From assembly GCA_013042125.1 (NCBI GenBank), contig JABDQS010000262.1, positions 1 to 8,429 of the forward strand: 8,429 bases of DNA, read 5' to 3'. Shown here one piece after another: positions 5,509 to 8,429 of the stretch. A program made the position numbers and the translations under genes. The DNA is from Eudoraea sp. GTDB taxonomy: Bacteria; Bacteroidota; Bacteroidia; Flavobacteriales; Flavobacteriaceae. The notes beneath the pieces were generated by a model. That model was not told the origin of the DNA and ran no database searches. It was given only the letters and a program-made list of their open reading frames with translations. Numbering within the stretch: position 1 is the stretch's first letter; every line of letters begins with the position of its first letter.

Positions 5509-7406
5509 TCTTTGATAATTGCCTCAACTACCTCAGGGTTTAATAGTGTACTGATATCTCCCAGATCTGACGTGTCTTTGGCAGCCACTTTTCGTAAAAT
5601 TCTTCGCATGATCTTCCCACTTCGGGTTTTGGGCAATCCGGGTACAAACTGAATTTTATCTAACTTGGCAATAGGCCCGATGTGTTCCGTTATTTGCTGA
5701 TTGATCTCCTTTCGAAGGTTATCCGGTTTTCTGGACTCCCCTATTTCTTTCAAGATTACAAAACCATACAAAGCGTTCCCTTTGATGTCGTGTGGAAATC
5801 CTACAATAGCCGATTCCGCTACCGCTGGATGTTCGTTTATGGAATCTTCTATTGGGGCCGTTCCAAGGTTATGGCCAGAAACAATGATCACATCATCTAC
5901 TCTACCCGTTATTCTGTAATAGCCTACAGCATCTCTCTTTGCCCCATCCCCTGTAAAATACATATTTTCATAAGCAGAGAAATAGGTGTCGTGATATCGC
6001 TTGTGGTCTCCCCAAATGGTACGGGCCATTGCGGGCCAGGGATATTTAATGCACAACCTGCCTTCTACTTGTTTCCCTTCTAATTCCTGTCCGTTTTCAT
6101 CCATTAAAGCCAGTTGCACGCCTATAAAAGGCAGGGTGGCGTAGGTAGGTGTTGTTGGGGTAACATATGGTATTGGTGAGATCATGATACCTCCGGTCTC
6201 TGTTTGCCACCAGGTATCTACAATGGGGCTCTTATTCCTTCCAATATTGTTATTATACCAATGCCAGGCCTCTTCATTAATGGGTTCACCCACGGTTCCT
6301 AAAACCTTCAGTGAGGTAAGGTCGTACTTATCTACAAAATCGAGGCTTTCCTTTGCCAGGGCCCTAATGGCTGTAGGGGCCGTATAGAACTGGTTTACTT
6401 TATGTTTTTCCACAACCTCCCAAAATCGACCATGATCCGGGTAGGTCGGTATTCCTTCGAACATTACTGTAGTTGCACCATTGGCAAGGGGGCCATAAAC
6501 GATATATGAATGACCGGTGACCCAACCAATATCTGCTGTGCACCAATACACATCATTTTCCTGATAATTGAAAATATTTTTAAATGTGTACGCCGTAAAT
6601 ACCATATAGCCTCCACTACTATGTACCATGCCCTTTGGCTTGCCGGTGGATCCTGATGTATACAAGATGAACAAAGGGTCCTCAGCATCCATGATCTCTG
6701 CGGCATTTTGAGAACTGGCCTTATCTAATAAGGGTTGTAACCATTGGTCCCGCCCCTCTTTCATATCTACTTCAGAATTTATTCGCTTAACAACCAATAC
6801 TGATTCTACACCGGGACAATCCTCTAATGCCGTATCTACAATACTTTTCAGATCTATGGTCTTTGCTCCCCTGTTAGAGCCATCTGAGGTAATAACCATT
6901 TTACAATCACAGTCATTTATTCTGGTGGCAAGAGCCAGGGAAGAAAACCCGGCAAAGACTACAGAGTGAACGGCACCTATGCGCGCACAGGCAAGAACAG
7001 TGACGGCCAGCTCCGGGATCATAGGTAAGTAGATACATACCCTATCCCCTTTTTTTACTCCCTGCTCTTTGAGGACATTGGCCATTTTGCAGACCCTTTC
7101 ATAAAGCTCATTATAAGTAATATGCTGAACTTTCTCCTTAGGATCATTAGGTTCAAAAAGAATGGCCGTTTTATCACCCCTTATATGGAGATGCCTGTCT
7201 ATGCAGTTCTCAGTGATATTTAATTTCGCATTTTCAAACCATACCACTTCGGGTTTTGAAAAATCCCATCGCATTACATTGGTCCATCGTTTTCTCCAAA
7301 CGAAATGTTCTTCTGCGATCTCTTCCCAAAAATTTTCAGGTTCTCTAACCGACTTTCGGTAGATCTGAAAATATTCTTCCAAATTTTTAATGTAATAATT
7401 ACTCAT
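5499..7406 (-). CDS. acs: acetyl-CoA synthetase (AMP-forming)
   Basis: This cytoplasmic enzyme of 635 residues, about the family norm, converts acetate, ATP and CoA to acetyl-CoA, AMP and pyrophosphate through an acetyl-adenylate. The ACAS_N-type region covers about residues 10-66. The nucleotide loop is YTSGSTGKPKG (249-259). W400 in DTWWQTETGG matches the tryptophan that limits the acyl pocket to acetate. TGDGAKRD (485-492) and GRVDD (501-505) lead to the mobile C-terminal domain, and K598 in KTRSGKIMRR is the catalytic lysine whose acetylation switches off Acs in other bacteria. The usual G-H-R-L-G reads GHNLG here (N513), equivalent to R526 of Salmonella Acs; I recall this variant in other Bacteroidota. 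The ATG at 7406 lies 10 bases after the symporter stop, giving an acetate uptake/activation operon whose promoter lies outside the window. Confidence 0.97.
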   Translation of the reverse strand: MSNYYIKNLEEYFQIYRKSVREPENFWEEIAEEHFVWRKRWTNVMRWDFSKPEVVWFENAKLNITENCIDRHLHIRGDKTAILFEPNDPKEKVQHITYNELYERVCKMANVLKEQGVKKGDRVCIYLPMIPELAVTVLACARIGAVHSVVFAGFSSLALATRINDCDCKMVITSDGSNRGAKTIDLKSIVDTALEDCPGVESVLVVKRINSEVDMKEGRDQWLQPLLDKASSQNAAEIMDAEDPLFILYTSGSTGKPKGMVHSSGGYMVFTAYTFKNIFNYQENDVYWCTADIGWVTGHSYIVYGPLANGATTVMFEGIPTYPDHGRFWEVVEKHKVNQFYTAPTAIRALAKESLDFVDKYDLTSLKVLGTVGEPINEEAWHWYNNNIGRNKSPIVDTWWQTETGGIMISPIPYVTPTTPTYATLPFIGVQLALMDENGQELEGKQVEGRLCIKYPWPAMARTIWGDHKRYHDTYFSAYENMYFTGDGAKRDAVGYYRITGRVDDVIIVSGHNLGTAPIEDSINEHPAVAESAIVGFPHDIKGNALYGFVILKEIGESRKPDNLRKEINQQITEHIGPIAKLDKIQFVPGLPKTRSGKIMRRILRKVAAKDTSDLGDISTLLNPEVVEAIIKDAL

Positions 7407-7416
7407 AAGACTTTAT

Positions 7417-8429
7417 TTAATGTGAATGGGCTTTTCCGGCATCCTTAGGTAACCGAATTGTTTCCACTATTTGTTGTACTTCCTCGGGTGGGTCTTTTGT
7501 AAATGACGAGATAACCAGCGATACTATAAAATTAAGCAACATTGCTACCGTTCCAAAACCTTCGGGGGAAATTCCATACCACCAATCTTCAGGTCCACCA
7601 CCGCCAAACATATCGAATTTAAATTTCAGCATGTAATAGAGCATCACCACTATGCCCACAACCATACCTGCAGTGGCCCCTTCCTTGTTCATCTTCTTGT
7701 AGAAAATTCCCAAAATGATCGCAGGAAAAAAGGAGGCTGCAGCCAATCCAAAAGCCAAAGCCACAGTAGCTGCAACAAAGTCGGGGGGATTGATACCAAA
7801 ATACCCTGCTATACAAACCGCAACTACTGCAGATAGTCTAGCAAAAACCAGCTCTAATCTGTCCGAAATGTTTGGTCTCCATTGCTTTTTGATCAGATCG
7901 TGAGATATGGCTGTTGAGATCACCAATAACAAGCCTGCAGCGGTTGACAATGCTGCAGCTAAACCCCCGGCGGCAACTAATGCTATTACCCAATTTGGGA
8001 GGTCGGCGATCTCCGGATTTGCCAATACTGTGATATCCGGATCTACCGTTAATTCATTTTTATCTGCATCGCCCACATACTGAATGAGGCCATCGTTATT
8101 CTTATCATTAAAAACTATAAGGCCGGTTGTTTCCCATTTTTGGAACCATGACGGCATTTCTTCATAGGGTTGATCACTGACGGTCTCCAGGAGGTTTGTT
8201 CTTGCAAAAACGGCTACAGCCGGAGCTGTTGTGTATAAAATTGCAATAAAAAGCAAGGCATAACCGGCGGACTTCCTCGCATCGCGCACATTGGGAACCG
8301 TAAAGAATCGTACAATTACATGTGGTAAACCCGCAGTTCCTACCATTAAGGCAGCCGTGATACAAAAAACATCTATCATGGCCTTAGAGCCATCCGTATA
8401 GGCCGTAAAGCCCAGGTCCGTTGATAGCC
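7417..8429 (-). CDS. actP: cation/acetate symporter (sodium:solute symporter family, VC_2705 type), 5' truncated
   Basis: The frame stays open to the right edge, giving 336 visible C-terminal residues; the methionine at 8379 is internal, preceded by STDLGFTAYTDGSKA. This SSS-family transporter carries the stretch AGLPHVIVRFFTVPN and the Na+-site helix GGLAAALSTAAGLLLVIST, both typical of ActP-like acetate permeases. About seven TM helices are visible. A long periplasmic loop with GLIVFNDKNNDG and later ITVLANPEIADLPNWV matches the subfamily named after Vibrio cholerae VC_2705 (TIGR03648), usually paired with a small DUF4212 subunit encoded just upstream; that gene would lie beyond the window. 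The tail is cytoplasmic, ending in GKAHSH. The gene is followed by acs after 10 bases, which supports acetate or another short carboxylate as substrate. The symbol actP is given by similarity; the VC_2705 type is distinct from E. coli ActP. Confidence 0.88.
   Translation of the reverse strand, partial: LSTDLGFTAYTDGSKAMIDVFCITAALMVGTAGLPHVIVRFFTVPNVRDARKSAGYALLFIAILYTTAPAVAVFARTNLLETVSDQPYEEMPSWFQKWETTGLIVFNDKNNDGLIQYVGDADKNELTVDPDITVLANPEIADLPNWVIALVAAGGLAAALSTAAGLLLVISTAISHDLIKKQWRPNISDRLELVFARLSAVVAVCIAGYFGINPPDFVAATVALAFGLAAASFFPAIILGIFYKKMNKEGATAGMVVGIVVMLYYMLKFKFDMFGGGGPEDWWYGISPEGFGTVAMLLNFIVSLVISSFTKDPPEEVQQIVETIRLPKDAGKAHSH

Noticed and set aside
1..8429. Mobile elements, CRISPR arrays, tRNA/rRNA genes, toxin-antitoxin or defence genes
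   Set aside because: No transposase or recombinase motif, no regularly spaced repeat, no cloverleaf-like segment and no recognisable toxin, antitoxin or defence domain was seen on either strand.

Overview
The window is chromosomal DNA from a member of the Bacteroidota, most likely a marine flavobacterium (family Flavobacteriaceae). Three things suggest this: A/C-rich leaders without Shine-Dalgarno sites in front of several genes, small membrane protein families typical of flavobacteria, and the variant form of acetyl-CoA synthetase. The lineage is inferred from protein character; no rRNA or other taxonomic marker is present. No mobile element, CRISPR array, tRNA or rRNA gene was found, and coding density is very high, with no gene-free stretch longer than about 190 bases.

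Layout on the + strand, left to right. Bases 1-1790 look like one tightly packed unit: the 3' end of a probable serine hydrolase (beta-lactamase/S12 type), a DinB/YfiT-like four-helix protein, a one-TM anchored protein of unknown function resembling DUF6090 proteins, and a DUF2306-type membrane protein that starts inside the stop codon of the preceding gene (ATGA). After a 187-base gap come a small four-TM membrane protein (1978-2391) and a GNAT N-acetyltransferase (2411-2992). After a 90-base gap with a 7-bp inverted repeat come a 55-residue two-TM protein (3083-3250), a secreted GH2 enzyme carrying the N-x-K signature of beta-glucuronidases (3252-5108), and another small membrane protein (5114-5497), separated by only 1 and 5 bases.

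The right half lies on the - strand and is a two-gene acetate unit: a cation/acetate symporter (ActP-like, VC_2705 type, 5' end outside the window) followed 10 bases later by acetyl-CoA synthetase (acs, 5499-7406). The symporter would import acetate and Acs would activate it to acetyl-CoA. The acs stop codon and that of the convergent + strand gene are one base apart, and an imperfect hairpin sits exactly over both.

Most of this is ordinary housekeeping and accessory flavobacterial DNA. I do not see a convincing undescribed defence or mobile system. The items most worth a second look are the probable beta-glucuronidase packed between two small membrane proteins, the EF-hand-like loop in the symporter, and the hairpin at the convergent gene ends.
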